A DNA stretch of 64,000 nucleotides. Source: Cyclobacteriaceae bacterium (lineage in GTDB: Bacteria > Bacteroidota > Bacteroidia > Cytophagales > Cyclobacteriaceae). Location: positions 45,055 to 109,054 of the forward strand of contig CATQIH010000026.1 of the NCBI GenBank assembly GCA_958296015.1, written 5' to 3'. The notes below the pieces were generated by a model. The model was given only the letters and a program-made list of their open reading frames with translations. It made no database searches and was not told the DNA's origin. Position 1 is the first letter of the stretch. Each line of letters begins with the position of its first letter. Of the stretch, positions 17,669 to 25,198 are shown one piece after another. A program made the translations under genes and the position numbers.

Positions 17669-18148
17669 TTACAGCGTTGATATATGCAACTCGTTTCTGT
17701 TGTTGTCAATGAGTTTTACCATGCTTGAATTAAAAAAGGGAAGTTCTGCTTTTATTGATGAGAAAAAATCAATGTCCACTTGTTCCACTTCAAATATAGC
17801 CTTTTGTAGTACCGTTGCGCCTTCACTTGTAAGTTCAACAATTTTTGCCCTTGTATCTGTTTTATGTTCTTGCCTTGTAATAAATTTTTTAGCTTCTAAT
17901 GTTCTCAAAACTTTTGAAACCATCATTCTGTCGAAATTAGTTTGGCCTGCAACATCGATTTGTGTAATTTCCTTTTTTTCTTTTGAAAGCCACCCTAACG
18001 CCGCCATTAGGGCAAATTGGGTATACGTTAATCCTAAAAGGTCTAAAACCTTTTTTTGCTTTCGCTGCCAGAGCAACGTTAGCTGGGCCAGAAGATAGCC
18101 AGGGCTTTCTTCCAGACTTTTAAAATGGAATCCCACTTTTTTAGTCAT
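17669..18148 (-). CDS. MarR family transcriptional regulator
   Basis: The 159-residue protein has the MarR winged helix: FALMAALGWLSKE, the recognition region VAGQTNFDRMMVSKVLRTLE, and wing KTDTRAKIVELTSEG. It overlaps the EVE-domain gene by 8 bp and forms a VOC-EVE-MarR operon. A 9-bp inverted repeat in front of the operon is a candidate autoregulatory operator. Confidence 0.9.
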   Translation of the reverse strand: MTKKVGFHFKSLEESPGYLLAQLTLLWQRKQKKVLDLLGLTYTQFALMAALGWLSKEKKEITQIDVAGQTNFDRMMVSKVLRTLEAKKFITRQEHKTDTRAKIVELTSEGATVLQKAIFEVEQVDIDFFSSIKAELPFFNSSMVKLIDNNRNELHISTL

Positions 18149-18587
18149 CCTTTTTTAAAAGCATTTGCGATGATATTACGTCGAAATCGTGTTGGTTTAT
18201 CTCAAAAAAACCATAGCGAAATGCATAGCCCCAACTTTCCTTGTTTTTAATAAATTGCAAACTATCTATCAGCGGCAAAACAGAAATATCCTTGTTCTCA
18301 AAGAATAGCATGTTGCGTCTGAAAGGGGCAAAACCTGCTGAAATCTGGACCTGATAAATTTCTCCTTCTTTCACCTGTCCAATTGCTGTAAATTTCTGGC
18401 ACTTTTCAGGTTTGCCCAACGTTTGCTTGCCTGAGTAAAAAAGTACATAATCGTTAGGCTTCATTCGCTTTAACGGGGCCTCCTTACCGTGGTTGGCCTG
18501 CGCAATACCTTCTGCCATTGCATGTTCAACGTGGTCTTTAGATGCCACAACAACCCAAAATTTTTCTGCTCTATCGTTCATTGACAT
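18141..18587 (-). CDS. EVE domain protein (UPF0310-like)
   Basis: The 148-residue protein has the EVE/PUA-like fold: WVVVASKDHVEHAMAEGIAQ, MKPNDYVLFYSGK, FTAIGQVKEGEIY, and C-terminal YAFRYGFFEINQHDF. EVE domains bind modified bases in DNA or RNA. The gene sits between VOC and MarR genes, overlapping the latter and 6 bp from the former, so all three are expressed together. An in-frame Met at residue 3 is an alternative start. Confidence 0.88.
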   Translation of the reverse strand: MSMNDRAEKFWVVVASKDHVEHAMAEGIAQANHGKEAPLKRMKPNDYVLFYSGKQTLGKPEKCQKFTAIGQVKEGEIYQVQISAGFAPFRRNMLFFENKDISVLPLIDSLQFIKNKESWGYAFRYGFFEINQHDFDVISSQMLLKKDD

Positions 18588-18593
18588 CAGTGT

Positions 18594-18956
18594 CTATTTA
18601 GCTTCCAGAAAAGTAATTTTGTACCCGTCCGGGTCTATCACGTTGAGCGTTTTTCCAAACGGAGTATCCATAATTTCTCCTGAAATAGAAACCTTCGCTT
18701 CCAGGAAAGCCGCTTGCAAATCTTCAATTTTTTCGTCGATCGCAAACCATAAAGCAACGCCAGTTCCCAGTTCCTTATGATCCAGATTTCCAAGGGGTTT
18801 TCTAATGGCAAAGCTTGCTTCGCCTTGTTGATACTTGAAAATAACAGCATCCGGATTTTTTGTTTCTAAAGCCTCAAATCCTAGTTTATTGGTGTAAAAC
18901 GCTTTTGAAGTTTCCAAGTCTCTCACTTGAAGAGACGCAAATTCTAATTTTCTCAT
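18594..18956 (-). CDS. VOC family (glyoxalase/bleomycin-resistance fold) protein
   Basis: The 120-residue single VOC domain starts RKLEFASLQVRDLETSKAFY and contains NKLGFEALETKNPDAVIF and LNVIDPDGYKITFLEA, with the terminal-strand glutamate replaced or shifted. It is probably a metal-dependent lyase, dioxygenase-like or drug-binding protein. It is first gene of the VOC-EVE-MarR operon, with the inverted repeat 18970-19004 directly upstream. Confidence 0.88.
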   Translation of the reverse strand: MRKLEFASLQVRDLETSKAFYTNKLGFEALETKNPDAVIFKYQQGEASFAIRKPLGNLDHKELGTGVALWFAIDEKIEDLQAAFLEAKVSISGEIMDTPFGKTLNVIDPDGYKITFLEAK

Positions 18957-18969
18957 TTTCAGTATTTAA

Positions 18970-19004
18970 ATTGTTGTCGTAAATATAGTATACATGACAA
19001 CAAT
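18970..19004 (-). promoter_or_regulatory. Inverted repeat, candidate MarR operator
   Basis: ATTGTTGTC (18970-18978) and GACAACAAT (18996-19004) are exact 9-bp inverted copies separated by 17 bp. The spacer holds an AT-rich stretch where the promoter should lie. The site is 13 bp upstream of the VOC start codon. Confidence 0.55.
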
Positions 19005-19287
19005 GTCCAAACAAAATAGCCGCATTCTTTTTTTACCGGCTGAAAATGTGGACTTAAAGTACTTGCTCAGAATTACTTTAAGCAATACAACCTACCCCAA
19101 CTGGCATAAGAAGCTAAGCCTACCTGACAGGCTATCGTACCAGTTTGGGAAACAACTTACTCCCACTGATTCCGATTGGGTATAAACGCTAAAACCAGTT
19201 GAACTCGAGGCAGATATTCTGTTTCAGAATGCGCTGAAAAAGGTACAAACAGCTTTGTTCAGGAGCACCTGTCTTGAGTACCGTTGG

Positions 19288-20193
19288 TCAATGGCTTGGT
19301 TGGTGATAGACAGCGGCAAATTCTTTGGCAAAATCAGCCAGCTTTTTCGCTCCGAATTCTTTGGGTTTGTGGGCCTCATAATCGGCCACCATTTCGCCGG
19401 TACGCACTTTGGCATACATCTCTACAAAGCCCTCGGCAATTTGCGGATTCATCCCGGCATCTTTTAGGCTCTGTAACATTACCTCGTCAGGAAGTTGCAC
19501 CCATTTCAGGTCAGGTTTGTCGATGGAGTTACCTAATATTTGCGCAATCTCAATGCCGGTTTTTTCGTCGTTGGCAATGTACATTACGTTGCCGCCTGTT
19601 CCTGTTTTCTGTAATTCTGCTGCCGCCACCTGGGCAATGTGTTCCGGTGCTACCCACGATTGTACCGCCTTGGGGTTATCATTGGTGGCAATCATACCAT
19701 TGGATTTTATGACCGGAATAAAGCTATAAAGATTATAGTAAAAACTCGTAGGTCGCAGATGTGTAAGACTGATATTCGGCACTGTTTTCAAAATTTCCTC
19801 CACGTTGTGATGTCCTAAAATAAGCCCGGAATCTTGATCCAGATGTGCACCAACGCTGCTCAGGTGCACCACCCGTTTTATACCGGCGGCTTCAATAGCG
19901 GCCGCGTAGTTATGAGCCACGGTGCTGTAGTAAGCCAGCAGGTCCAGGTTTGGATCGAAATAATTATTGGGTGGTATCATACAATAAGCGGCTTCCTTGC
20001 CAGCAAACGTGCTTGCCACAAACGAGGCATCCTCCAAAGAGCCTACAGCGGCAGTTGCGCCCAACGCTTCAATATCTTTTTGCCGGTCGGCACTGCTGGT
20101 AGCAACGGTTACGTGATGGCCTTGCGCCACTAAAATTTCGGTAAGCGGTTTGCCGATGTGGCCCAATGAGCCCGTGAGAATAATATTCATCAT
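19288..20193 (-). CDS. NmrA-type NAD(P)-binding reductase
   Basis: The 301-residue protein starts MMNIILTGSLGHIGKPLTEI with the glycine-rich loop TGSLGHIG. It contains VVHLSSVGAHLDQDSGLILG and VAPEHIAQVAAAELQKTG, typical of quinone-reductase-2-like NmrA/YtfG proteins. An open frame continues 47 codons upstream, but that part overlaps the AraC gene and has no family similarity, so 20193 is chosen. It lies 35 bp after the AraC gene and is presumably its target. Confidence 0.88.
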   Translation of the reverse strand: MMNIILTGSLGHIGKPLTEILVAQGHHVTVATSSADRQKDIEALGATAAVGSLEDASFVASTFAGKEAAYCMIPPNNYFDPNLDLLAYYSTVAHNYAAAIEAAGIKRVVHLSSVGAHLDQDSGLILGHHNVEEILKTVPNISLTHLRPTSFYYNLYSFIPVIKSNGMIATNDNPKAVQSWVAPEHIAQVAAAELQKTGTGGNVMYIANDEKTGIEIAQILGNSIDKPDLKWVQLPDEVMLQSLKDAGMNPQIAEGFVEMYAKVRTGEMVADYEAHKPKEFGAKKLADFAKEFAAVYHQPSH

Positions 20194-20227
20194 GATTTGA
20201 TGATTGTTAAACGTTTTGATAGTGTGT

Positions 20228-21148
20228 TTAATTAAATGATGCTCTAAACTCCCACGGCGTTTGTTCCGTCTTGCTTTTAAATAGTTTGTTAAAAGACTGT
20301 GGAAACTCAAAGCCAAGCTCATAAGCAATTTCACTGATAGATAAATCGGTGGTAGAAAGTCTTTCTTTTGCCATTTCTACCACTTTGTCTTGTATGAATT
20401 GCTTGGTGCTTTTGCCGGTAAGTGTTGTCAACAACCGGCTTAAATAGTTAGGGGAAATATTCAAATGTTCAGATACATACTGAACAGTGAGTAGCCCATT
20501 ATTGATAGGTCTTTCGGTACTGAAGTAATTGGCTATAAGCTTTTCTAATCTGGCTAAAACCTGGTGATTGGCCTTTTTTCTGGTGATGAACTGACGCTGG
20601 AAAAAACGGTCGGCATAATTTAGTAGTGACATTATTTGTGAGATGATAATATCCTGACTAAAGTTATCAATATTCGATTTGTATTCCTGCTCTATAATTT
20701 CTACAATGTTGGTAACTATTGCTTCCTCTTTGTCCGAAATGTGTAGTGCTTCATTGACCGAATAATCAAAATATTCAAAACTTTTAATGATAGTCGCTAA
20801 TGGGGTGTTCCATATAAAATCCGGGTGAAATAGCAATGCCCAACCAGACGGCTTTTCGGTTGCCTCGTAATTTGTCTGAAAGCTAAAAACCTGTTTCGGT
20901 GCCATAAAAAACAGCGTTCCTTTATTAAAATCATACTCCTGTTGGCCATAACCAAACTTTAGACACGTATTTTTCTTCAACGTTATGCAATAAAAATCAT
21001 AAGCCAGATTTACAGGCTCATCGAATGGCAGATGGGTAACCGTTTCCAAATTGATCACAGAAACCAGTGGATGGAGAGGCTTTGTATGTCCCATCATTTC
21101 GTGGTATTCACTAATGGTTTTGACGGTAATCAGATTGGTTTTTTTCAT
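20228..21148 (-). CDS. AraC family transcriptional regulator
   Basis: The 306-residue protein has an N-terminal cupin-type domain (FDEPVNLAYDFYCITLKKNTC, FNKGTLFFMAPKQVFSF) and a C-terminal double HTH (VQYVSEHLNISPNYLSRLLTTLTG; LSISEIAYELGFEFPQSFNKLFKSKT). It is followed at 35 bp by an NmrA-type reductase on the same strand, the AraC-reductase pairing seen elsewhere in the window. Confidence 0.9.
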   Translation of the reverse strand: MKKTNLITVKTISEYHEMMGHTKPLHPLVSVINLETVTHLPFDEPVNLAYDFYCITLKKNTCLKFGYGQQEYDFNKGTLFFMAPKQVFSFQTNYEATEKPSGWALLFHPDFIWNTPLATIIKSFEYFDYSVNEALHISDKEEAIVTNIVEIIEQEYKSNIDNFSQDIIISQIMSLLNYADRFFQRQFITRKKANHQVLARLEKLIANYFSTERPINNGLLTVQYVSEHLNISPNYLSRLLTTLTGKSTKQFIQDKVVEMAKERLSTTDLSISEIAYELGFEFPQSFNKLFKSKTEQTPWEFRASFN

Positions 21149-21181
21149 CAGAGTATTTGTTTTGTGGTTGCTGCTAGTTGT

Positions 21182-21511
21182 TCACTTCGCTCCCATCATT
21201 TTTTCTTCAGCGGCTGTAAACAATAAGGCCAACAGTTTGCGATACCAGGGTGAAGCAGTGGTAAGATTGGATTTGATAACGCCCTGATTGAAAGCATTTA
21301 CAGTAACATTTGTTCCTTCCGGTCTTTATGCTAATTCCAGTCTAAGTACTGGCTCAGAATAAACTACAATTGTTAGTGCACTCCACGCCGAACGCGTTAC
21401 AAACGCGTCCGGCGTGGAGTGCACTAGCAGTGTTCCTCCGGTGATAAGCAAAGCTGTGTTATTCAAATCGTTAGTCTGTTGCCGCATTATTGCCCGTTGT
21501 TGATGATACAA
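21182..21511 (-). pseudogene. SDR gene remnant split around a hairpin
   Basis: Read on the minus strand, the first part encodes TNDLNNTALLITGGT, the start of an SDR ending inside the cofactor loop. It runs into the 53-bp hairpin at 21374-21426. After a gap, sequence from about 21322 to TGA 21182-21184 encodes PEGTNVTVNAFNQGVIKSNL and YRKLLALLFTAAEEKMMGAK. That is the tail of a retinol-dehydrogenase-like SDR. The middle, with NNAG and YxxxK, is missing. Confidence 0.75.
21374..21426. repeat. 53-bp near-perfect hairpin
   Basis: Two 25-bp arms pair with a single mismatch around a 3-base ACA loop. The outer 17 bp begin TAGTGCACTCCACGCCG and the inner part contains ACGCGTT/AACGCGT. It is GC-rich in an AT-rich setting and sits at the break in the SDR remnant. 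It could be a REP-type palindrome or a deletion scar. Confidence 0.75.
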
Positions 21512-21539
21512 AGGTCAACAATAAAGATAAAGACAGCTT

Positions 21540-21581
21540 CATCAAATCTATCTTTGTCTTCATCAAATCTATCTTTGTCTT
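21540..21581. repeat. Two tandem 21-bp repeats
   Basis: Unit CATCAAATCTATCTTTGTCTT occurs exactly twice (21540-21560, 21561-21581). A degenerate third copy runs to about 21600. Each unit contains TATCTTTG, a perfect -7 element on the plus strand, but no plus-strand gene follows. Confidence 0.75.
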
Positions 21582-21583
21582 TA

Positions 21584-21925
21584 TCAAGTCTGATTTGTGT
21601 ATAAAAAATTCATGTTCGGTGGACTTTTTATTTGTGTAAAAAATAATCCTCCATTAATATGAATGGTTTGACCTGTTACGAAGTCGTTCTCGATAAGAAA
21701 TTTAACTGCTTTTACTTCAATCGCAAGTTCTTGAACAGCTGCATAATCAGATACATCTGTCTGCAATACTTTTAGGTGGCTACTTTGTACTTTTTCAGTT
21801 AGGTGATCCGCTGCTTTTCGGTCTGAATTGAAAATGGCCGCAACACGAAATCCATCTTTGCACAAAGCTTCAGAGATAGCCGCTCCTATTCCTTTTGTTC
21901 CTCTGGTGACTAATACATTTTTCAT
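21584..21925 (-). pseudogene. SDR gene with an in-frame internal deletion
   Basis: The 113-residue frame joins an SDR N-terminus (KNVLVTRGTKGIGAAISEAL; the first loop glycine is Arg) to an SDR C-terminus (FLIENDFVTGQTIHINGG). About 130 residues, including NNAG and YxxxK, are absent, although the frame is preserved. It would not be catalytic. The 14-bp tandem array starts about 40 bp upstream of its start codon. Confidence 0.8.
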
Positions 21926-21965
21926 TTGACAAGCCTTAATATATACCTCATTCAAATAGACAATG

Positions 21966-22039
21966 CACCTGGTCGGTCACACCTGGTCGGTCACACCTGG
22001 TCGGTCACACCTGGTCGGTCACACCTGGTCGGTCACACC
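21966..22039. repeat. Tandem array, five 14-bp units
   Basis: Unit CACCTGGTCGGTCA is repeated five times without change, then CACC. About 20 bp later the sequence ATCGGGGTGCCGACCAGC follows, partly an inverted copy of the unit. A six-unit copy with similar flank occurs at 24322-24409. The 22040-22190 stretch beyond holds no gene I recognise. Confidence 0.9.
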
Positions 22040-22190
22040 GTGAGGTGAGCTGCCTCATCGGGGTGCCGACCAGCTACCAGGCCAGTTTCAGTCGCTTTTT
22101 GGCGTTGATGCTGGCAAATCACGGCGACCGGCGCACGGCTTTGGCCAGGTTTCTTTAGAATAAGAATCTCGGTGCATCGTCCGGTGCTGA

Positions 22191-22511
22191 CTATACGCTC
22201 ACCGACTCGGCTACATCGCAAAAAATGGGGTTATAGCTCTGCGCTAAGCCAGCTGCTACTTTCATGTGCTGCGTTGCTTGCGCATTGTCCTGCATGGCAT
22301 CATAGTCCTGCTGGCTCCGCCATTGCGCATAGTTTACCACGTACTTGCCATCGTAGCTCTTGTGCAGGTTGGCAGAAATGAAGCCGGGTATCTGTTTCAT
22401 CGTTTGGCTAGCCTCCACAAGCATGTCTAGCAACTGCTGCTGTTTGTCGGGGCTGACCTCAAACATATTGACAAGGGTAAATACTTTTTTTTCTGGTTGA
22501 ATAGTGACCAT
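22191..22511 (-). CDS. Antibiotic biosynthesis monooxygenase (ABM) domain protein
   Basis: The 106-residue protein has a single dimeric alpha/beta-barrel ABM domain. It starts MVTIQPEKKVFTLVNMFEV and contains IPGFISANLHKSYDGKYVVN and YAQWRSQQDYDAM. Such proteins are cofactor-free monooxygenases or heme-degrading-type barrels. It aligns without gaps to the duplicated ABM genes at 28514 and 43652, which supports the start at 22511 rather than 22580. It is last of a putative run SRPBCC-NTF2-(monooxygenase remnant)-ABM. Confidence 0.88.
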   Translation of the reverse strand: MVTIQPEKKVFTLVNMFEVSPDKQQQLLDMLVEASQTMKQIPGFISANLHKSYDGKYVVNYAQWRSQQDYDAMQDNAQATQHMKVAAGLAQSYNPIFCDVAESVSV

Positions 22512-22619
22512 AACATAAGGGGTTTTAGGGGTGAAAAATGATGTAAATAACAAATGATAGATCAGGGCTTCTTCTCCCACGGGTACCGGGCAGAAGAAGC
22601 CACCCCGACAGGGACGTGC

Positions 22620-22800
22620 TCAGTTGCCAGCTTTGCCAAACACTTTCTCACAGTGCTGGCGCAGCCGCTCCAAGTCATCTGCCGGGCCGCGGTAGGCCAG
22701 AGGTGTCCATCGGGGCGCACCAACTTCTCGTCTTTAAGCAAAAACAGGCGGTGGTCCCCCACCGCTATAATTCTGGCAAAGCCATTGTTGTAAGAGAAAA
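22620..22800 (-). pseudogene. C-terminal remnant of an FAD-dependent aromatic monooxygenase
   Basis: Minus-strand translation gives FSYNNGFARIIAVGDHRLFL and KLVRPDGHL. After one frameshift it continues AYRGPADDLERLRQHCEKVF, ending at TGA 22620-22622. The LVRPDGxxAYRG pattern is the C-terminal thioredoxin-like end of PheA/TfdB-type FAD monooxygenases. The rest of the gene is missing. It lies between ABM and NTF2 genes of the same orientation. Confidence 0.6.
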
Positions 22801-22828
22801 ACCAAAGCTAGTTAGGGTTGGCAGGCCA

Positions 22829-23179
22829 CTAATCAGACTTAATGACAAAAGCCATCAGTTCGGCCATTTTACCATCACGAAATCGCCATACGTCGCAGTA
22901 CGAGTATCGGACCGCTTTTCCACTTTTGTCTGGCATTGTGATGTAGCCACGTGCGATTACAAAATCGTTCTCAGCGACTAAATTTTTGACATCGAATTCT
23001 GGTGGCCTAATATACTCAGTTAACATATATTGTCTAACTGCTTCCTTCCCTTGCAAAACCTGGTCTCCAACAAATGTCCACTTCGTATCGTCAGTACAAA
23101 ATTTCAAAAACCCTTCATTATCTCCTTTGGAAACAGCGGCATTTGCTTTTTCCAAAGTTGCTTTATTGTCTTCAACCAT
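22829..23179 (-). CDS. NTF2-like (SnoaL) family protein
   Basis: The 116-residue single-domain protein reads NKATLEKANAAVSKGDNEGF, the FCTDDTKWTFVGDQVLQGKE core, and CDVWRFRDGKMAELMAFVIK. It probably binds or isomerises a small organic substrate. It begins 9 bp after the SRPBCC gene, so the two are co-transcribed. A C-terminal fragment of a paralogue remains at 41639-41829. Confidence 0.88.
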   Translation of the reverse strand: MVEDNKATLEKANAAVSKGDNEGFLKFCTDDTKWTFVGDQVLQGKEAVRQYMLTEYIRPPEFDVKNLVAENDFVIARGYITMPDKSGKAVRYSYCDVWRFRDGKMAELMAFVIKSD

Positions 23180-23188
23180 TGGTAGGAA

Positions 23189-23629
23189 TTATTTACTTTC
23201 AACTAATTGTTTCAATTTTTGATTCATTTCTTGAAAACCTTTTTTAGTATTGTTTTCAAGCTGTTTTCTAAAAAATGGAACAAGTATTCCACTAAACCTT
23301 TCACGCTGCTTAAAAAGAGTGGTTGTGTTATCCGGGTTAGCCGTTAGTTCTAACTTATGCAATCCATCAAAAACACCGGCAAAAAGCAATTGGCCTAGCC
23401 AACTTACTTCCTTATGTGGTATGAATGACAGCACTTTCGGTTTAAAAGTACTTGCACTTGCGCCAGGGGGTTCAATATGCACCGTTATTTTATTTCCGAC
23501 GGCTACATCGCCAGTAAGTGAGGTTATAAACGGATTCCAATTCGGGTAACTACGAAAATCCGTCAGCACTGCCCAAACCTTTTCCGGGTTTGCATTAATT
23601 AGAATCTCGGTTTTTATCTCTACGCTCAT
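23189..23629 (-). CDS. SRPBCC family protein
   Basis: The 146-residue START/polyketide-cyclase-like protein begins SVEIKTEILINANPEKVWAV and has LTDFRSYPNWNPFITSLTGD, with a hydrophobic ligand cavity expected. It is the first gene downstream of Crp/Fnr cassette E, with a perfect FNR-type box at 23682-23701, and heads the run SRPBCC-NTF2-ABM. Confidence 0.88.
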   Translation of the reverse strand: MSVEIKTEILINANPEKVWAVLTDFRSYPNWNPFITSLTGDVAVGNKITVHIEPPGASASTFKPKVLSFIPHKEVSWLGQLLFAGVFDGLHKLELTANPDNTTTLFKQRERFSGILVPFFRKQLENNTKKGFQEMNQKLKQLVESK

Positions 23630-23654
23630 CGTTATTTATATGGTTAATAAAGTA

Positions 23655-23701
23655 CAAATATCAACATCTTTAGAAGAATTATTCTTGATAAAGATCAAGA
23701 A
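23655..23701 (-). promoter_or_regulatory. Cassette E: perfect FNR-type box and -7-like element
   Basis: TTCTTGATAAAGATCAAGAA (23682-23701) is a perfect 8-4-8 palindrome containing the classical FNR half sites TTGAT-N4-ATCAA. The -7-like GATATTTG (plus CAAATATC) is at 23655-23662. The centre, 23691.5, is 29.5 bp from it, identical to cassettes A-D. Confidence 0.7.
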
Positions 23702-23702
23702 A

Positions 23703-24275
23703 TCAGAAAGTTGCTTTTTTTCTTATTCTGCTTAAAGTTTCTGGTGTCATACCAAGCATAGAAGCTATATATTTTAATGGGACTTGGTTGAAAAGATCGT
23801 TATTTTGGGTGAAAAATAAATTGTAACGTTCCTCTGCTGTCATTGATAAGTGGCTAAAGATTCTATTTTCCAATGCGGTAAAGCATTTCACTAAAAAGAG
23901 TTTCTCAAGTTCTGTCCACTGTGGGATTACCTCTCCAACTTTTCTATAATTTGGCTTTGACAATGTAAATAATTCAGTATCCGTTAAAGCCTGAATTGTC
24001 CAGCGAGAAGGGGTGTCATAGAGAAAACTCGAAAAATCAGTTCCCAAATAACCCTTTGTAGCAATCCATTGGGTTACTTCTTCTTTGTCAGGTATTGCAA
24101 AAACTCTCAATACTCCTGTTTGAATAATACAGATTTTGTCACAGTGTTTACCGGCTTTCAAAAAATAACCGCCTTTCTTCAGGGTTGTTGATTCAAAAAG
24201 AGCACTCATTTTGTTCAATTCATCGGATTGAATATTTTCAAAATAAGATTTAATGTATTGTTCAAGTTCTGTCAT
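23703..24275 (-). CDS. Crp/Fnr family transcriptional regulator (cassette E)
   Basis: The 190-residue protein starts MTELEQYIKSYFENIQ, aligned with paralogues; a longer frame from 24311 has no family support. The barrel segment is KKGGYFLKAGKHCDKICIIQ and the HTH is MLGMTPETLSRIRKKATF. Its E179-T-L-S182-R183 matches the ExxSR recognition signature of E. coli FNR, and the adjacent palindrome is an FNR box. N-terminal iron-sulfur cysteines of FNR are lacking, so oxygen sensing of that kind is unlikely. Confidence 0.9.
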   Translation of the reverse strand: MTELEQYIKSYFENIQSDELNKMSALFESTTLKKGGYFLKAGKHCDKICIIQTGVLRVFAIPDKEEVTQWIATKGYLGTDFSSFLYDTPSRWTIQALTDTELFTLSKPNYRKVGEVIPQWTELEKLFLVKCFTALENRIFSHLSMTAEERYNLFFTQNNDLFNQVPLKYIASMLGMTPETLSRIRKKATF

Positions 24276-24321
24276 TTTGTAAGGTTTCGCAATATTACTG
24301 CTAACGTTCAATAAAGCGGAT

Positions 24322-24409
24322 CACCTGGTCGGTCACACCTGGTCGGTCACACCTGGTCGGTCACACCTGGTCGGTCACACCTGGTCGGTCACACCTGGTC
24401 GGTCACACC
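24322..24409. repeat. Tandem array, six 14-bp units
   Basis: The unit CACCTGGTCGGTCA is the same as at 21966 and is repeated six times, then CACCTAGAGGC and ATCGGGGTGCAGACCAGC. As with the first array it lies about 45 bp upstream of a minus-strand start codon. The 24410-24608 stretch holds GGCTTCA/TGAAGCC inverted repeats (about 24530-24575) but no gene. Confidence 0.9.
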
Positions 24410-25184
24410 TAGAGGCGGTCTACCCCATCGGGGTGCAGACCAGCCGTCAAGCCAGGCTTGTTGCTTTGATCTTCCGAAGATAAATATTCTCACTTGGAGC
24501 AACAAATACTCTTGCTTTTTATTCCCAACCCTGGCTTCAGTGTAGCACCAGTTTGCGTTCAGTGAAGCCCAAACACCGGCTTCAATCTGTTACTGGACGC
24601 CGGTCGCCCAATGCCGTTTAGTTAAGGGTTAATGAGTTTAGAAAAAGATAAAGGGTTAAGTTTGTAGAACATCAGCAAACATTTTACAAACTGTAAATAA
24701 CCCTTTATCAGTATGGAGACTAATGTACAAATTATTAAAGAATTGAAAGAGTTTTTAATGCAAGCTTCTGGTAATAAAGAAAAATATTGTCATAGTACAG
24801 AAGCATTTACTAGAAACCGGATGCTTAGTTTCTCAGTGGTAGTGCTATTTATTACCAATCTAATGAAAAGAAGTCTGGCTATTGAACTAGATGGACTGTG
24901 TGAGTTTCTTCACAAGACAACTATTCTGACTAAAGGAGCTTTCAGTCAAGCCGGGTACAAATTGAAATCGGACTGCCGACGCAGCCCTTTTTTTCAAGAT
25001 TGGAATCACTGTTTGACAGCAGCCTTTTACAGAATAAATGCATTTAGAGTCAAACGATGGCAAGGTTTCAGGATCTTTGGCATAGATGGATCTAAGGCTT
25101 ACCTGCCAGATCATACTTTGATAAGAGAAGAATTTGGTATGCATGCTAATCAGTCTAAACAATTTCCTATGGCGCAAATGATGG

Positions 25185-25198
25185 CCGCCGCCGCGCGG
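25185..25198 (+). other. GC-rich 14-mer insert 1
   Basis: CCGCCGCCGCGCGG interrupts the transposase between ATGATGG and TTTGTTATG. Deleting it restores M-M-V-C-Y-D-V-L-E. It fits NNRCCGCSSSSCGG. Confidence 0.8.

Noticed and set aside
18994..19185. Plus-strand 63-codon frame
   Set aside because: It begins inside the candidate MarR operator and shows no family or signal features.
22033..22221. Minus-strand 62-codon frame next to the first tandem array
   Set aside because: No similarity is recognised and the composition is driven by the repeat flank.
21966..24409. Short repeats as a possible CRISPR array
   Set aside because: The 14-bp units are directly adjacent with no spacers, are too short, and no cas gene is in the window.
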